Made by a program: the position numbers and the translations under genes | Source of the DNA: Bacteroidales bacterium | Lineage (GTDB): Bacteria; Bacteroidota; Bacteroidia; Bacteroidales; Paludibacteraceae | Direction of reading: 5' to 3' | DNA length: 61,088 nt | NCBI GenBank assembly: GCA_004557405.1 | Contig: SFDZ01000007.1 | Location: 1-61,088, forward strand | Shown here: piece by piece, positions 25,255-34,977 of the stretch | Layout of the letters: each line of letters opens with the position of its first letter | How positions within the stretch are numbered: the stretch's first letter is position 1 | The notes under the pieces: model-generated | What the model saw: the letters and a program-made list of their open reading frames with translations, nothing else | Database searches by the model: none | What the model was told of the DNA's origin: nothing

Positions 25255-26316
25255 ATGGCAAAAAAAAGTTTGATGGGATTGGTCGTGTGGCTGCTGGTGG
25301 GCGCAAACGGCGTGGCGCAAACGGCCGTGGTTGCGGCTGATAGCAGCGCCGCCGCCGATAATGCGGTTTTGTACTATCTACCTAAAACAGAGCTAGTTGT
25401 GTTGGCCGAGGCCGAGTGCACGGTGCAACAAAACGGACCGTTCTACAAATATGCCGAGCGTTATCTGGGCGTGTCCGATGTGGTAACGGCGCCGACCAAA
25501 ACGTGGCGTTTGAAACGCGTATGTGTGCAGGCGCAACCCGTGCGCGACGAACAAAAATGTTATGCCGTGGCTGTCAACAAAAAAACGACTGCCTACTATC
25601 TGCAAACTACCGACGATGGCGTTTTGGTGGCTGTCAATGCGCCGACACCGACGCCGGACTTACAGCCGCAGCCGACATGGCCTGTGGCAGCCGAGGCAGC
25701 CGACACAGTCGTAACGTTCGATATGGCACAGTTGGGCGAAGAGGCGTTGGTGGCAAGTTCTGTCCCGAAAATGGCCGAATTGGCGGCTAAACAGATTTAT
25801 CAAATCCGCGAAAGTCGTGCGGCGTTGTTGGCCGGCGACAACGAGACGTTGCCCGATGGCGCCGCACTCGGTGTGATGCTGCAACGCTTGGACGAGGCCG
25901 AACGCGAATTGCTGGCACTATTCGTCGGTAAGTCTGTAACGTATTGTCGTTCTGCGGTTTATAGCATCGTTCCCGATAAACCTGTGGAGCGCGATGTGCT
26001 GTTCCGGATGTCGCGGTTCGAGGGCATAGTGGCGGCCGACAACTTGATTGGCGAACCGGTCTATTTGTCGGTTACTGTGCCGAAACAGCCTACACGCCGG
26101 CGTGCTGTCGGGGCAGAAGCGCCTTGCGGCATTGTGTATAACGTGCCGACGGAGGCTGTGGTCGAATTGTCGGACTGCGTTTCGGTGTTGGCGCACGCTG
26201 TGGTGCCGATGCCGCAGTTGGGCGGTGTGGATTGTTTGCCGGCCATGCTGTTCGATGGCAACGCCACCCGTGTAACGCTGACCGAGTATGGAGCACTGAA
26301 ATCAATTAGTCGATAG
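25255..26316 (+). CDS. DUF4831-family secreted protein
   Basis: The 353-residue protein has a Sec signal peptide (MAKKSLMGLVVWLLVGANGVAQ) when started at the ATG at 25255; an ATG at 25243 is also possible. The mature N-terminus has YYLPKTELVVLAEAE and YKYAERYLG, the hallmarks of DUF4831, a Bacteroidetes family of unknown function. Further on come a helical QLGEEALVASSVPKMAELAAKQIYQIRESR and GDNETLPDGAALGVMLQRLDEAERELLALFVG, followed by beta-rich sequence. The stop TAG directly abuts a possible uvrA TTG start, so the two genes are coupled. Confidence 0.8.
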   Translation: MAKKSLMGLVVWLLVGANGVAQTAVVAADSSAAADNAVLYYLPKTELVVLAEAECTVQQNGPFYKYAERYLGVSDVVTAPTKTWRLKRVCVQAQPVRDEQKCYAVAVNKKTTAYYLQTTDDGVLVAVNAPTPTPDLQPQPTWPVAAEAADTVVTFDMAQLGEEALVASSVPKMAELAAKQIYQIRESRAALLAGDNETLPDGAALGVMLQRLDEAERELLALFVGKSVTYCRSAVYSIVPDKPVERDVLFRMSRFEGIVAADNLIGEPVYLSVTVPKQPTRRRAVGAEAPCGIVYNVPTEAVVELSDCVSVLAHAVVPMPQLGGVDCLPAMLFDGNATRVTLTEYGALKSISR

Positions 26317-26322
26317 TTGGCT

Positions 26323-29118
26323 GTGGAAAAATTTATCGAGATACAAAATGCACGTGTTCACAACCTGAAGGGCGTGAATGTGCAGATTCCGCGCAATCGG
26401 TTGGTGGTCATCACCGGCTTGTCGGGGTCCGGCAAATCGTCGTTGGCGTTCGACACGCTCTATGCCGAGGGACAACGGCGCTACGTGGAGAGTCTGTCGG
26501 CTTATGTGCGGCAGTTTTTGGGGCGGATGAACAAGCCGGAAGTCGATTTCATTCGGGGCATTCCGCCGGCCATCGCCATCGAGCAAAAGGTCATCAGCAG
26601 CAATCCGCGCTCGACGGTGGGCACCACCACCGAGATTTACGAATATCTGAAACTGCTTTTTGCACGCATCGGGCGCACTTATTCGCCGGTGTCGGGCATC
26701 GAAGTGCGGCGCGACAGTGTGGCCGATGTGGTCGATTTTATGGTCAATCTGCCCGAAGGAACGCCGGCCTATCTGATGGCCGAATGCCGTCCGCAGCCCG
26801 ATCGACCGCTCGCTCGACAACTCGAAATGTTGATGCAACAAGGATTCTCGCGCGTGGCGATAAAAAAACAATTTTATCGCATATCGGAGGTGCTCGCCGA
26901 TGACGCACTGCTCAAAACGAAAAGTGTGAAACTGCTGATTGACCGCATCACAGCCCGCAACGACAAAGAGACGCAAAATCGCTTGGCCGACTCGGTGCAG
27001 ACCGCATTCTACGAAGGCAACAATGCGTGCGAAGTGGCTTATGGCGAGAAAGATAATATGGCTATTCGCCGTTTCTCGCAGGCGTTCGAGGCCGATGGCA
27101 TCGTGTTCGACGAACCGAATGAAAATATGTTCAGTTTCAACAATCCGATTGGCGCGTGTCCCGTGTGCGAAGGCTTTGGCAAAGTGATGGGCATCGACCC
27201 CGATCTGGTCATTCCCGACAAATCGCTGTCGGTGTACGACGATGCCATTGTGTGCTGGCGCGGAGCGGTGATGAGCGAGTGGAAAAAACAGTTGATTGTC
27301 AATGCAGCGAAATTCGATTTCCCGATACACCGACCTTACTGCGAATTGTCGGCGGCACAGCAGCGCTTGCTCTGGACAGGCAATCAGTATTTTCAGGGAC
27401 TGAACGCATTTTTCGAATTTCTGCAAACGCAACAATATAAAATTCAGTATCGTGTGATGCTGGCGCGCTATCGCGGCAAGACTGTTTGTCCCGAGTGTGG
27501 CGGCACACGCCTGCGCAAAGAGGCGAACTATGTCAAAATAGCCGGTCGCTGCCTCACCGATTTGGTCGATTTGCCCATCGACGAGTTGAGCGCATTTTTT
27601 GCTCGGCTGCAACTGAACGACCACGACGAACAAGTAGCCAAACGGCTGTTGGTCGAAATTCGCAGTCGGTTGACATTTCTGCAGGAAGTCGGTTTGGGCT
27701 ATCTGACACTCAATCGCTTGTCGAATACGCTGTCGGGCGGCGAAAGTCAGCGCATCAATCTGGCTACATCGTTGGGCAGCGCATTGGTGGGGTCGCTCTA
27801 CATTCTCGACGAACCGAGCATCGGACTTCATGCGCGCGACACCGCACGGCTGATTGCCGTGTTGCGCAAGTTGCAGGCGCTGGGCAACACGGTGGTGGTG
27901 GTCGAACACGACAGCGACATCATCCGCGAAGCCGATTACCTGATTGACATGGGGCCGCAGGCCGGACGCTTGGGCGGCGAAGTGGTGTGGAGTGGTTGCA
28001 TCGCCGATGCCACCGATGCCGACTGCGACCGATCGTATACACTGAAATACCTGTTGGGCAAGGAACAGATACCGCTGCCTGTGGCGCGGCGGCATTGGTC
28101 GAACTACATCGAGGTGAAAGGCGCTTGTGCAAACAATCTGCAAAACATTGATGTGCGGTTCCCGCTACAGGTGCTGACGGTCGTTACTGGCGTGTCGGGC
28201 TCGGGCAAATCGTCGCTGGTGCGCGATGTGCTTTACAACGCCCTGAAAAGGCGTTTGAGCGACGAGGGCTCATCGTTCTCGGTGGCCTGCGCTGCGGTCG
28301 ATGGCAGTGTGCATCTGCTGTCCGATGTCGAGTTTGTCAGCCAAAGTCCTATCGGCAAATCGACCCGCTCCAACGCCGTAACCTACATTAAAGCGTACGA
28401 CGAGATTCGCAAACTCTTTGCCGACCAACCGCTGTCCAAACAGATGGGATTCACGGCGGCCTACTTCTCGTTCAACCAAGATGGCGGACGTTGTCCCGAA
28501 TGTCAGGGCGAAGGCACCGTAACCGTGCCGATGCAGTTTATGGCCGATTTGGTGCTGGAGTGCGAAGCGTGCCACGGGCAACGTTTCAAAAACGATGTGT
28601 TGGAGGTGCGTTATCGTGGGCAAAATATCTTTGATGTGCTCGAAATGACGGTCAATCAGGCTATCGAATTTTTTGCCGCATCGGATGGCGCCATCGAACG
28701 CCGCATCGTCAAACGCTTGTTGCCGTTGCAAGCCGTGGGCATTGGCTACATCAAACTTGGACAGTCGTCGAGTACCTTGTCGGGCGGCGAAAATCAACGG
28801 GTCAAATTGGCCGCATTTTTGGCTAACGAACAGCAGACACCGATGATGTTTATATTCGACGAACCGACTACCGGCTTGCACACACACGATGTGCGCACAT
28901 TGCTGAAAGCCTTCGATGCGCTGTTGGCCAACGGCCATTCGGTAGTGGTCATCGAGCACAATTTAGATGTGATTAAATCGGCTGACTATGTGATAGATAT
29001 AGGCCCCGAAGGTGGCAAAAACGGCGGGCGTATAGTGTGTGCCGGCACGCCCGAAGAGGTGGCTGCCTGCACCGCATCGCACACGGGGCACTATTTGCGC
29101 TCGGCGATGAAAAAATAG
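26323..29118 (+). CDS. uvrA: Excinuclease ABC subunit A
   Basis: The 931-residue damage-recognition ATPase of nucleotide excision repair has two ABC modules: Walker A GLSGSGKSSLAF near the N-terminus and GVSGSGKSSLVRD in the second half, signatures LSGGESQRINLATSLGS and LSGGENQRVKLAAFL, and Walker B ILDEPSIGLHARD and IFDEPTTGLHTHD. Zinc-finger Cys pairs are seen at CPVCEGFG, CPECGGTRLR and, in module two, CPECQGEGT...CEACHGQRF. The segment ARIGRTYSPVSGIEV has Ser where many bacteria have a Cys pair. There is no ATG; GTG at 26323 (MEKFIEIQNARVHNLKG) is preferred to TTG at 26317. Confidence 0.95.
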   Translation: MEKFIEIQNARVHNLKGVNVQIPRNRLVVITGLSGSGKSSLAFDTLYAEGQRRYVESLSAYVRQFLGRMNKPEVDFIRGIPPAIAIEQKVISSNPRSTVGTTTEIYEYLKLLFARIGRTYSPVSGIEVRRDSVADVVDFMVNLPEGTPAYLMAECRPQPDRPLARQLEMLMQQGFSRVAIKKQFYRISEVLADDALLKTKSVKLLIDRITARNDKETQNRLADSVQTAFYEGNNACEVAYGEKDNMAIRRFSQAFEADGIVFDEPNENMFSFNNPIGACPVCEGFGKVMGIDPDLVIPDKSLSVYDDAIVCWRGAVMSEWKKQLIVNAAKFDFPIHRPYCELSAAQQRLLWTGNQYFQGLNAFFEFLQTQQYKIQYRVMLARYRGKTVCPECGGTRLRKEANYVKIAGRCLTDLVDLPIDELSAFFARLQLNDHDEQVAKRLLVEIRSRLTFLQEVGLGYLTLNRLSNTLSGGESQRINLATSLGSALVGSLYILDEPSIGLHARDTARLIAVLRKLQALGNTVVVVEHDSDIIREADYLIDMGPQAGRLGGEVVWSGCIADATDADCDRSYTLKYLLGKEQIPLPVARRHWSNYIEVKGACANNLQNIDVRFPLQVLTVVTGVSGSGKSSLVRDVLYNALKRRLSDEGSSFSVACAAVDGSVHLLSDVEFVSQSPIGKSTRSNAVTYIKAYDEIRKLFADQPLSKQMGFTAAYFSFNQDGGRCPECQGEGTVTVPMQFMADLVLECEACHGQRFKNDVLEVRYRGQNIFDVLEMTVNQAIEFFAASDGAIERRIVKRLLPLQAVGIGYIKLGQSSSTLSGGENQRVKLAAFLANEQQTPMMFIFDEPTTGLHTHDVRTLLKAFDALLANGHSVVVIEHNLDVIKSADYVIDIGPEGGKNGGRIVCAGTPEEVAACTASHTGHYLRSAMKK

Positions 29119-29147
29119 AAGAATTTGGTACTTCGCCCAAAAAAGTG

Positions 29148-29155
29148 TAATTTTG
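29148..29155 (+). promoter_or_regulatory. Promoter -7 box for the operon from the Wzz-like gene
   Basis: TAATTTTGCAAAC matches TAnnTTTG, 28 bp before the ATG at 29184. Confidence 0.65.
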
Positions 29156-29183
29156 CAAACGAAAAAATAGATAGAAAAATTTT

Positions 29184-30134
29184 ATGGAAGAACAGAAAAA
29201 CAACGAGTTGAATTTGTTTGATTTGATAGTGATGGCTTGTCGTGGCGTCGGTCGTTTTTGCCGTCGCTGTGGTGTGGCGGTGCTTCACTTGGTGCGTTTC
29301 TCGGTGCAGCACATGTGGATTATCGGCGCTTTTGTGCTGGTGTTTGGTGTGGCGGGCTTTTTCCTGACCCAAGCGCAGTTTACCACTTTTCGCGGTGGCG
29401 CCACCGTGTTGTTCGTCGAAGAGGCCGCACCGATGATTTCGGAATATATGCAACGGCTCGATTTATATGCCAAATTGCCATACATGGCGCAGACATTGGG
29501 CATGCCCGATTCGTTGCGGAAAAAAATCTCAAAAATCGAATGCTATCGCTGGATTGACTGCAAACATGACAATATGCCCGATTTCGTCGATTTCGACAAT
29601 GATAAAAATTACCGCTCGGACACGAATGATGTGATAATGAACGACCGTCTGTATTTGCGTATCGAAGCGCGTGGACTGTACGACATGGCGTGTGTGCAGG
29701 CGTGGTTGCAGCGCTATTTCGACTCACAGCCCGAACTGACCGCCTTGTCGGAACAAGGACGGCAAGTGCTGCGGATGAACCTGCAAGCCTACGACCGCGA
29801 AATACAACGCCTTGACAGCCTGGCTACACGCGAGTACTTCAGTAACGAGTCGCAAAAAACCGAAATGCACAACGGCGTGCTGCAAATCAAAGGTAAACAC
29901 TTGTATTACAACGATATGCTGAATCTGATAGAGCGGCGTGGCATTGTCGAAACGACACTAAACCAACGTACGCGCAATATCAATTTTCAAAACGACATTG
30001 TAGTAACGTCGGCTGTGTCGCGCCTCGTGCGTTTTGTCTTGTGGCTGTTGGCCGGTTATTTGTTGGGCTTGGTGGTAGCGGCGTGTGTTGCCTATCGCAA
30101 AGTCATTGCAGACTATATGAAACCGAAGAAATGA
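29184..30134 (+). CDS. Wzz-like chain-length-determinant membrane protein
   Basis: This 316-residue protein has a cytoplasmic N-terminus with Cys/Arg-rich sequence, a membrane helix at about 46-66 (WIIGAFVLVFGVAGFF), a large periplasmic part, and a second membrane helix near 280-300 (LWLLAGYLLGLVVAACVA) ending in KPKK. The two-helix layout with a helical periplasmic domain is that of Wzz/polysaccharide co-polymerase proteins, and Bacteroidales encode similar stand-alone copies. No kinase domain or Pro-rich motif characteristic of Wzc is seen, and no polymerase lies nearby. The functional call is inferred from topology. Confidence 0.6.
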   Translation: MEEQKNNELNLFDLIVMACRGVGRFCRRCGVAVLHLVRFSVQHMWIIGAFVLVFGVAGFFLTQAQFTTFRGGATVLFVEEAAPMISEYMQRLDLYAKLPYMAQTLGMPDSLRKKISKIECYRWIDCKHDNMPDFVDFDNDKNYRSDTNDVIMNDRLYLRIEARGLYDMACVQAWLQRYFDSQPELTALSEQGRQVLRMNLQAYDREIQRLDSLATREYFSNESQKTEMHNGVLQIKGKHLYYNDMLNLIERRGIVETTLNQRTRNINFQNDIVVTSAVSRLVRFVLWLLAGYLLGLVVAACVAYRKVIADYMKPKK

Positions 30135-30192
30135 ATGCGGTATCAGCATGTTCGATAGACCAAAATAACAGGGCATTTATGCAAAATACGGC

Positions 30193-31722
30193 ATGCGACA
30201 TCAGTTTTTGTCTGTGAGAAAAATTTGCTGCATACTTGTTTGCTTGGTCGTTTTGATTCCCGCCGCAGCACAACGCAAACGCGAAATGCGCGCTGCGTGG
30301 ATAGCCACAGTCGTCGGCATCGATTGGCCGCCGTCCGTTGACGATGTTACCGCGCAACGTCAGCGCATGATCGAGATACTCGATTCGCTCAAAGCACTGA
30401 ATTTCAATGCAGTGGTGTTTCAAGCACGACCTACGGCCGACGCCTTCTATCAGTCGGATATCGAACCGTGGTCGCGCTACTTGACCGGTCGACAAGGTGT
30501 TCCGCCCGAGCCGTTTTATGACCCGTTGGCGTTCGTTGTGCGCGAGGCGCATCGGCGTTGCATGGAGGTGCATGTGTGGCTCAATCCCTATCGGGCTATA
30601 CTCAAAGGCGGTTTGTCGCAACTCGATTCTACACACATCTATTTCCAACATCCCGAATGGTTTGTAACCTATGGCGAACAACTCTTGTTCAATCCCGCAT
30701 TGCCCGAAACGCGCGAGTATCTAAATAGGGTGGTGGCCGACATCGTTACACGCTACGACATCGATGCGGTGCATTTCGACGACTATTTCTATCCCTATCG
30801 TTACAAAGGACAAGAATTTCCCGACGACAAAGAGTTTCGTGCCAATCCGCGGGGCTTTACCGACAAGGGCGATTGGCGGCGCGATAATGTCAATCTGGTG
30901 ATTGCACAGTTGCAACACACCATCAAAAGCATCAAACCGTGGGTCGAGTTTGGCATTAGTCCGTTTGGCGTGTGGCGCAATGCGTCGAAAGACGAACGCG
31001 GATCGCAGACACGCGCCATGTCTAACTACGACGACTTGTATGCCGACATTTTGCTGTGGCTCGAACGGGGCGACATCGACTATGTGGTGCCGCAACTCTA
31101 TTGGGAAATCGGACACTCGAGCGCCGATTTTGCTACATTGGTCGATTGGTGGAGCCGTCATGCCTGCAATCGCAACTATTATGTCGGGTTGTATGCTTCA
31201 AATCTCGGGAACGCTACCGCCAAACCGGTTTGGCGCACCGGCAACGAGGTGATGCGCCAGTTGCGCTACATGGAACAAGTGCCGCAGCAAGGCGCCATGT
31301 TCTACAGCACAGTGGCGCTGATGCAAAATCGGCAAGGCATTTGCGATAGTTTGCGCCGCTATTATCGCTATCCGGCATTGGTGCCGCAGCAAGCCGGCGT
31401 GAACGGCAGCGAATCGATGCCCGTAAAACGTCTGCGTATCGTGCGGGCTCAACGTTGCTATCATCTCGAGTGGGACGCCGCTCACGAATCTGATGGTTGT
31501 GCACCGGCCTATTATGTGGTTTATGCTTTCCCGGGCAACGAACTCGGCGATTTCGACGACCCGCGCCACATACTGACCATCACGGCTGATAATTGCGTCA
31601 ATCTGACCGATTATGCCGACAAGTTACGAGGACATTACAAGTTTGCGGTAACGGTAGTCAATCGCTACGGACAAGAAAGTGCGCCGGCCATGGTGCAAAA
31701 ACACAAGCGTGGCATGCGCTGA
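30193..31722 (+). CDS. Family 10 glycosyl-hydrolase-like protein (GHL10/DUF187)
   Basis: The 509-residue secreted protein has a signal peptide ending PAAAQ and then KREMRAAWIATVVGIDWP, the start of the GHL10 barrel. NFNAVVFQARPTADAFYQSDIEPWSRYLTG, HVWLNPYRAI, VVADIVTRYDIDAVHFDDYFYPY, FGISPFGVWRN and DYVVPQLYWEIGH follow. These TIM-barrel proteins are thought to act on peptidoglycan or other glycans, and E. coli YngK-like relatives are known; the substrate here is unknown. The last 100 residues resemble a fibronectin-type domain (YYVVYAFPGNE...YKFAVTVVNRYGQES). It is second in a long operon. Confidence 0.88.
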   Translation: MRHQFLSVRKICCILVCLVVLIPAAAQRKREMRAAWIATVVGIDWPPSVDDVTAQRQRMIEILDSLKALNFNAVVFQARPTADAFYQSDIEPWSRYLTGRQGVPPEPFYDPLAFVVREAHRRCMEVHVWLNPYRAILKGGLSQLDSTHIYFQHPEWFVTYGEQLLFNPALPETREYLNRVVADIVTRYDIDAVHFDDYFYPYRYKGQEFPDDKEFRANPRGFTDKGDWRRDNVNLVIAQLQHTIKSIKPWVEFGISPFGVWRNASKDERGSQTRAMSNYDDLYADILLWLERGDIDYVVPQLYWEIGHSSADFATLVDWWSRHACNRNYYVGLYASNLGNATAKPVWRTGNEVMRQLRYMEQVPQQGAMFYSTVALMQNRQGICDSLRRYYRYPALVPQQAGVNGSESMPVKRLRIVRAQRCYHLEWDAAHESDGCAPAYYVVYAFPGNELGDFDDPRHILTITADNCVNLTDYADKLRGHYKFAVTVVNRYGQESAPAMVQKHKRGMR

Positions 31723-31787
31723 TTTGGGGAACGAGAGAATGTTTGGTTGTTGAAGAAATTTTCGTAATGTTGTCGGCTGATAAAACT

Positions 31788-33017
31788 ATGAATAACGATA
31801 TGTTGTACCATACGCACACCTTGACCAATGGCATTCGATTGCTGTATGTGCCTGTGGAGTCGCCGGTGGTGTATTGCGGCTTTGTGGTCAATGCCGGCAC
31901 GCGCGACGAGTTGGCCGACGAACATGGCATGGCGCATTTTGTCGAACACATGCTGTTCAAAGGCACCGAACGACGCAAAAGTTGGCAGGTTATCAGTCGG
32001 TTGGAGTCGGTAGGCGGACAAATAGACGCTTTTACCACCAAAGAGGAAACGTATGTTTACACTACCATTCCGGCGCAACATCTCGAACGCGCTATGGAAT
32101 TGCTGGCCGACATCGTGTTTCATTCCACCTTCCCGGAATACGAATTGGAACACGAACGCGGCGTGGTGTTGGAGGAGATACAATCCTACAACGACTCGCC
32201 GGCCGAATTGATTTACGACGAATTCGATAACCTCTTGTTCGGCGATACCGCATTGGGACACAGTATTTTAGGCACGGAACAGACCCTGCAAAATACAACA
32301 TCGATGCGCATGAGGCAGTTTGTGCAACGCTGTTACACTACCGACAACATCGTGTTCTACCTCTTGGGCAATGTGCGGGGCGATAAATTGGTACGTCTGG
32401 CCGAACGTTATTTCGGAGTGTCGGCCACCAAACGCACATTCCGGCGTGTGCCGCCCGAAACCTATCGGCCGACTACGCAGCGCAGCGACAAAGATACCTG
32501 CCAAACGCATTGTATGATAGGCAACAGAGCCTACCACCAACTGCACGACGACCGATTTGCACTCTTGTTGTTGAACAATATCCTCGGCGGACCGAATATG
32601 AGCAGTCGGCTCAATATGTCGGTGCGCGAGCGCCACGGCTGGGCTTACACGGTCGAATCGACACTGACGCTCTACGTCGATACCGGCGTGTGGAGCGTGT
32701 ATGTGGGGTGCGACAACAGCCACGAACGCGATTGCTTGCGGCTGATACACAGAGAATTGTGCGATTTGGCATCGCACTGTGTGTCGCCACGCGCCTTGGC
32801 AAAAGCCAAGTGCCAACTCGAAGGACAAATGCTGATTGCCGACGAAAATCGGGAAAATATGATTTTGACCATGGCCAAGGCCTATCTGCAAACCGGTCAT
32901 TGTCTGTCGAACGACGAAGTACACGAGGCGTTGCAGGCGGTTACTGCCGACAAACTCCGGCATGTGGCGGCCGACATTTTCGATAAACGCCAATTGTCAA
33001 CACTCATTTTTAACTGA
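31788..33017 (+). CDS. M16-family zinc peptidase (pitrilysin/processing-peptidase-like)
   Basis: The 409-residue protein carries the inverted zinc motif HFVEH (His50, Glu53, His54) in ADEHGMAHFVEHMLFKGT, and the third ligand region ERGVVLEEIQSYNDSP. The C-terminal half has the GGPNMSSRLNMSVRERHGWAYTVES segment and an arginine/tyrosine pair used for substrate binding. One M16 pair of domains, about 410 residues, fits bacterial MPP-beta-like peptidases. There is no signal peptide. The start at 31788 is used; ATG codons at 31767 and 31800 are alternatives, and the sequence between the previous stop and here does not show a promoter. Confidence 0.92.
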   Translation: MNNDMLYHTHTLTNGIRLLYVPVESPVVYCGFVVNAGTRDELADEHGMAHFVEHMLFKGTERRKSWQVISRLESVGGQIDAFTTKEETYVYTTIPAQHLERAMELLADIVFHSTFPEYELEHERGVVLEEIQSYNDSPAELIYDEFDNLLFGDTALGHSILGTEQTLQNTTSMRMRQFVQRCYTTDNIVFYLLGNVRGDKLVRLAERYFGVSATKRTFRRVPPETYRPTTQRSDKDTCQTHCMIGNRAYHQLHDDRFALLLLNNILGGPNMSSRLNMSVRERHGWAYTVESTLTLYVDTGVWSVYVGCDNSHERDCLRLIHRELCDLASHCVSPRALAKAKCQLEGQMLIADENRENMILTMAKAYLQTGHCLSNDEVHEALQAVTADKLRHVAADIFDKRQLSTLIFN

Positions 33018-33026
33018 CACAACACG

Positions 33027-33695
33027 ATGCAACTGAAACAGGCGACGCAATTTGACGATCACGATGTGCTGATTGATGCCTACATGGCCACTCACAGCGA
33101 TGCCGAACCCGATTGGCTGGCGGCCATTGCGCGCGAAACGCATGTGCGCACCATCAATCCGCGGATGTTGTCGGGACATTTCGCCGGACGCATCCTCAAA
33201 ATGTTGGTGCGGATGGCACGCCCGCAGCGCGTGTTGGAAATCGGAACATTCACCGGCTATTCGGCACTCTGTTTGGCCGAAGGGTTGCCGGACGGCGGGC
33301 ATGTCGATACCATCGAAATAGACGACGAATTGGAAGACTTTATTCGCGAAAATTTTCGCCAATCGCCTTATAACGAGCGTATTACATTGCACATTGGCGA
33401 CGCACTTACGCTGATTCCGCAGTTGGAAGGCACGTTCGATTTTGTATTTATCGATGCCGATAAACGCGCTTACCGCGATTATTACGAATTGGTGTTGCCC
33501 AAGGTGCCGTCGGGCGGTTTCATCGTGGCCGATAACACGCTGTGGGACGGCAAAGTGTTGATGCCGAATCCGCCAACGGGCGACCACCAAACCATTGAAA
33601 TTAAGAAATTTAACGATTTTATCGCACACGACGAACGTATCGAAAAGGTCATTTTGCCGCTACGCGACGGCTTGACACTGATGATGAAAAAATGA
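33027..33695 (+). CDS. SAM-dependent O-methyltransferase (COMT family)
   Basis: The 222-residue class I methyltransferase shows the SAM loop VLEIGTFTGYSALCLAEGLP, the acidic end of strand two (DTIEIDDELEDF), the FVFIDADKRAYRDYYELVLP metal-site segment with Asp residues, and GGFIVADNTLWDGKVL. This pattern belongs to the cation-dependent catechol/caffeoyl-CoA O-methyltransferase-like family. The methyl acceptor is unknown. It starts 9 bp after the peptidase stop and overlaps the thioesterase gene by ATGA. Confidence 0.9.
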   Translation: MQLKQATQFDDHDVLIDAYMATHSDAEPDWLAAIARETHVRTINPRMLSGHFAGRILKMLVRMARPQRVLEIGTFTGYSALCLAEGLPDGGHVDTIEIDDELEDFIRENFRQSPYNERITLHIGDALTLIPQLEGTFDFVFIDADKRAYRDYYELVLPKVPSGGFIVADNTLWDGKVLMPNPPTGDHQTIEIKKFNDFIAHDERIEKVILPLRDGLTLMMKK

Positions 33696-34120
33696 AACAG
33701 AATAATCCGATGGAACCAATTTTTGAAATGGAAATGAAAGTGCGCGACTACGAGTGCGATTTGCAAGGCATTGTGAATAATGCCAACTATCAGCACTACT
33801 ACGAGCACACGAGGCACGAATTTTTGACACAACACGGCATCAGTTTTGCCCGCTTGCACGACGATGGCATCGATTTTGTAGTGGCACGCTTGGAAATGGC
33901 TTTCCGGTCGCCATTGCGTTCCGGCGACACGTTCGTGTCGGAACTCGCACTGGAACAAGAAGGCATCAAATATGTGTTTCGACAGAAAATCTACAAAATG
34001 CCCGAACGAAAAGTGTGTAATTCGGCACGTTTCGACTGCGTGGTGGTAGAACATGGACAACTGTGCCGCAGCCGGATGTTCGATGATTTTGTCAAACAAG
34101 TGAACAAAAAAACGCTGTAA
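33692..34120 (+). CDS. Hotdog-fold acyl-CoA thioesterase (YbgC/4HBT-like)
   Basis: The 142-residue hotdog-fold protein has the active-site region YECDLQGIVNNANYQHYYEHTRHEFL, matching the D-x-G-x-V-x-N-x-x-Y signature of 4-hydroxybenzoyl-CoA thioesterases and YbgC. The catalytic Asp is in ECDLQGIV. It hydrolyses thioesters of acyl-CoA or acyl-ACP; the chain is unknown. Its start overlaps the methyltransferase stop by 4 bp. A second ATG at 33710 (MEPIFEMEM) is possible. It is 3 bp ahead of nfo. Confidence 0.88.
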   Translation: MKQNNPMEPIFEMEMKVRDYECDLQGIVNNANYQHYYEHTRHEFLTQHGISFARLHDDGIDFVVARLEMAFRSPLRSGDTFVSELALEQEGIKYVFRQKIYKMPERKVCNSARFDCVVVEHGQLCRSRMFDDFVKQVNKKTL

Positions 34121-34123
34121 ATT

Positions 34124-34963
34124 ATGAAATACATTGGAGCACATGTGAGCGCTTCCGGCGGTGTCGAAAATGCACCGCTCAATGCGCATGCTATCGGCGC
34201 AACGGCTTTCGCGCTGTTCACCAAAAATCAGCGGCAGTGGTTTGCCGCACCGCTCACCGACGAATCGGTGGCGCTCTTCAAGGCACGCTGTGCCGAGTAT
34301 GGCTACACGGCCAAACAGATTCTGCCGCACGATAGTTATCTGATCAACTTGGGCTCTCCCGACGACGACAGCCTCGACAAATCGCGCAAATCCTTTATCG
34401 ACGAGATGAAACGGTGCGAACAACTCGGACTCGACCGCTTGAATTTTCACCCGGGAAGTCATCTGAACAAACTCTCGGAGGACGATTGCCTGAAACGCAT
34501 TGCCGAGTCGATAAATCGCGCCTTGGACGCGACGACGGGCGTTACGGCAGTCATCGAAAATACCGCCGGACAAGGCACCAATGTCGGATCCCGATTCGAA
34601 CATTTGCGGCGCATCATCGATTTGGTGGACGACAAAACGCGTGTCGGCGTCTGCATCGACACGGCGCATACCTTTGCCGCCGGCTACGACATCGCAACAC
34701 CTGCCGGCTTCGAATTTGTGTTCCGCGAATTTGACGACATTATCGGATTCGACTATTTGCGCGGTATGCACCTCAACGACTCCAAAAAAACGTTGGCTTC
34801 GCGCGTCGATCGCCACGAATCGTTGCACGGCGGAATCATTGGCGACACGTTGTTCGAACTGATTATGCGCGATGCCCGATTCGACAATATACCGCTTATC
34901 CTCGAAACTCCGGACGAAACCCGCTGGGCCGACGAAATCGCTTGGCTGGCCGGTCGGGCATAA
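34124..34963 (+). CDS. nfo: Endonuclease IV (AP endonuclease)
   Basis: The 279-residue zinc enzyme cleaves DNA at abasic sites. GAHVSASGG at the N-terminus and the ligand segments LPHDSYLINLGSP, NFHPGSHL, IENTAGQG, CIDTAHTFAAGYD, MHLNDSKK...VDRHESLHGG and ILETPDE match the trinuclear-zinc site of Nfo. Length agrees with E. coli Nfo (285). The start is 3 bp after the thioesterase stop. It is part of the same operon, which does not look DNA-repair-specific. Confidence 0.96.
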   Translation: MKYIGAHVSASGGVENAPLNAHAIGATAFALFTKNQRQWFAAPLTDESVALFKARCAEYGYTAKQILPHDSYLINLGSPDDDSLDKSRKSFIDEMKRCEQLGLDRLNFHPGSHLNKLSEDDCLKRIAESINRALDATTGVTAVIENTAGQGTNVGSRFEHLRRIIDLVDDKTRVGVCIDTAHTFAAGYDIATPAGFEFVFREFDDIIGFDYLRGMHLNDSKKTLASRVDRHESLHGGIIGDTLFELIMRDARFDNIPLILETPDETRWADEIAWLAGRA

Positions 34964-34977
34964 ATCTACGCACACCG

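Noticed and set aside
31593..31787. Upstream extension of the M16 peptidase frame
   Set aside because: It overlaps the end of the GHL10 gene and has no resemblance to the family; ATG codons at 31767-31800 fit homologue starts.
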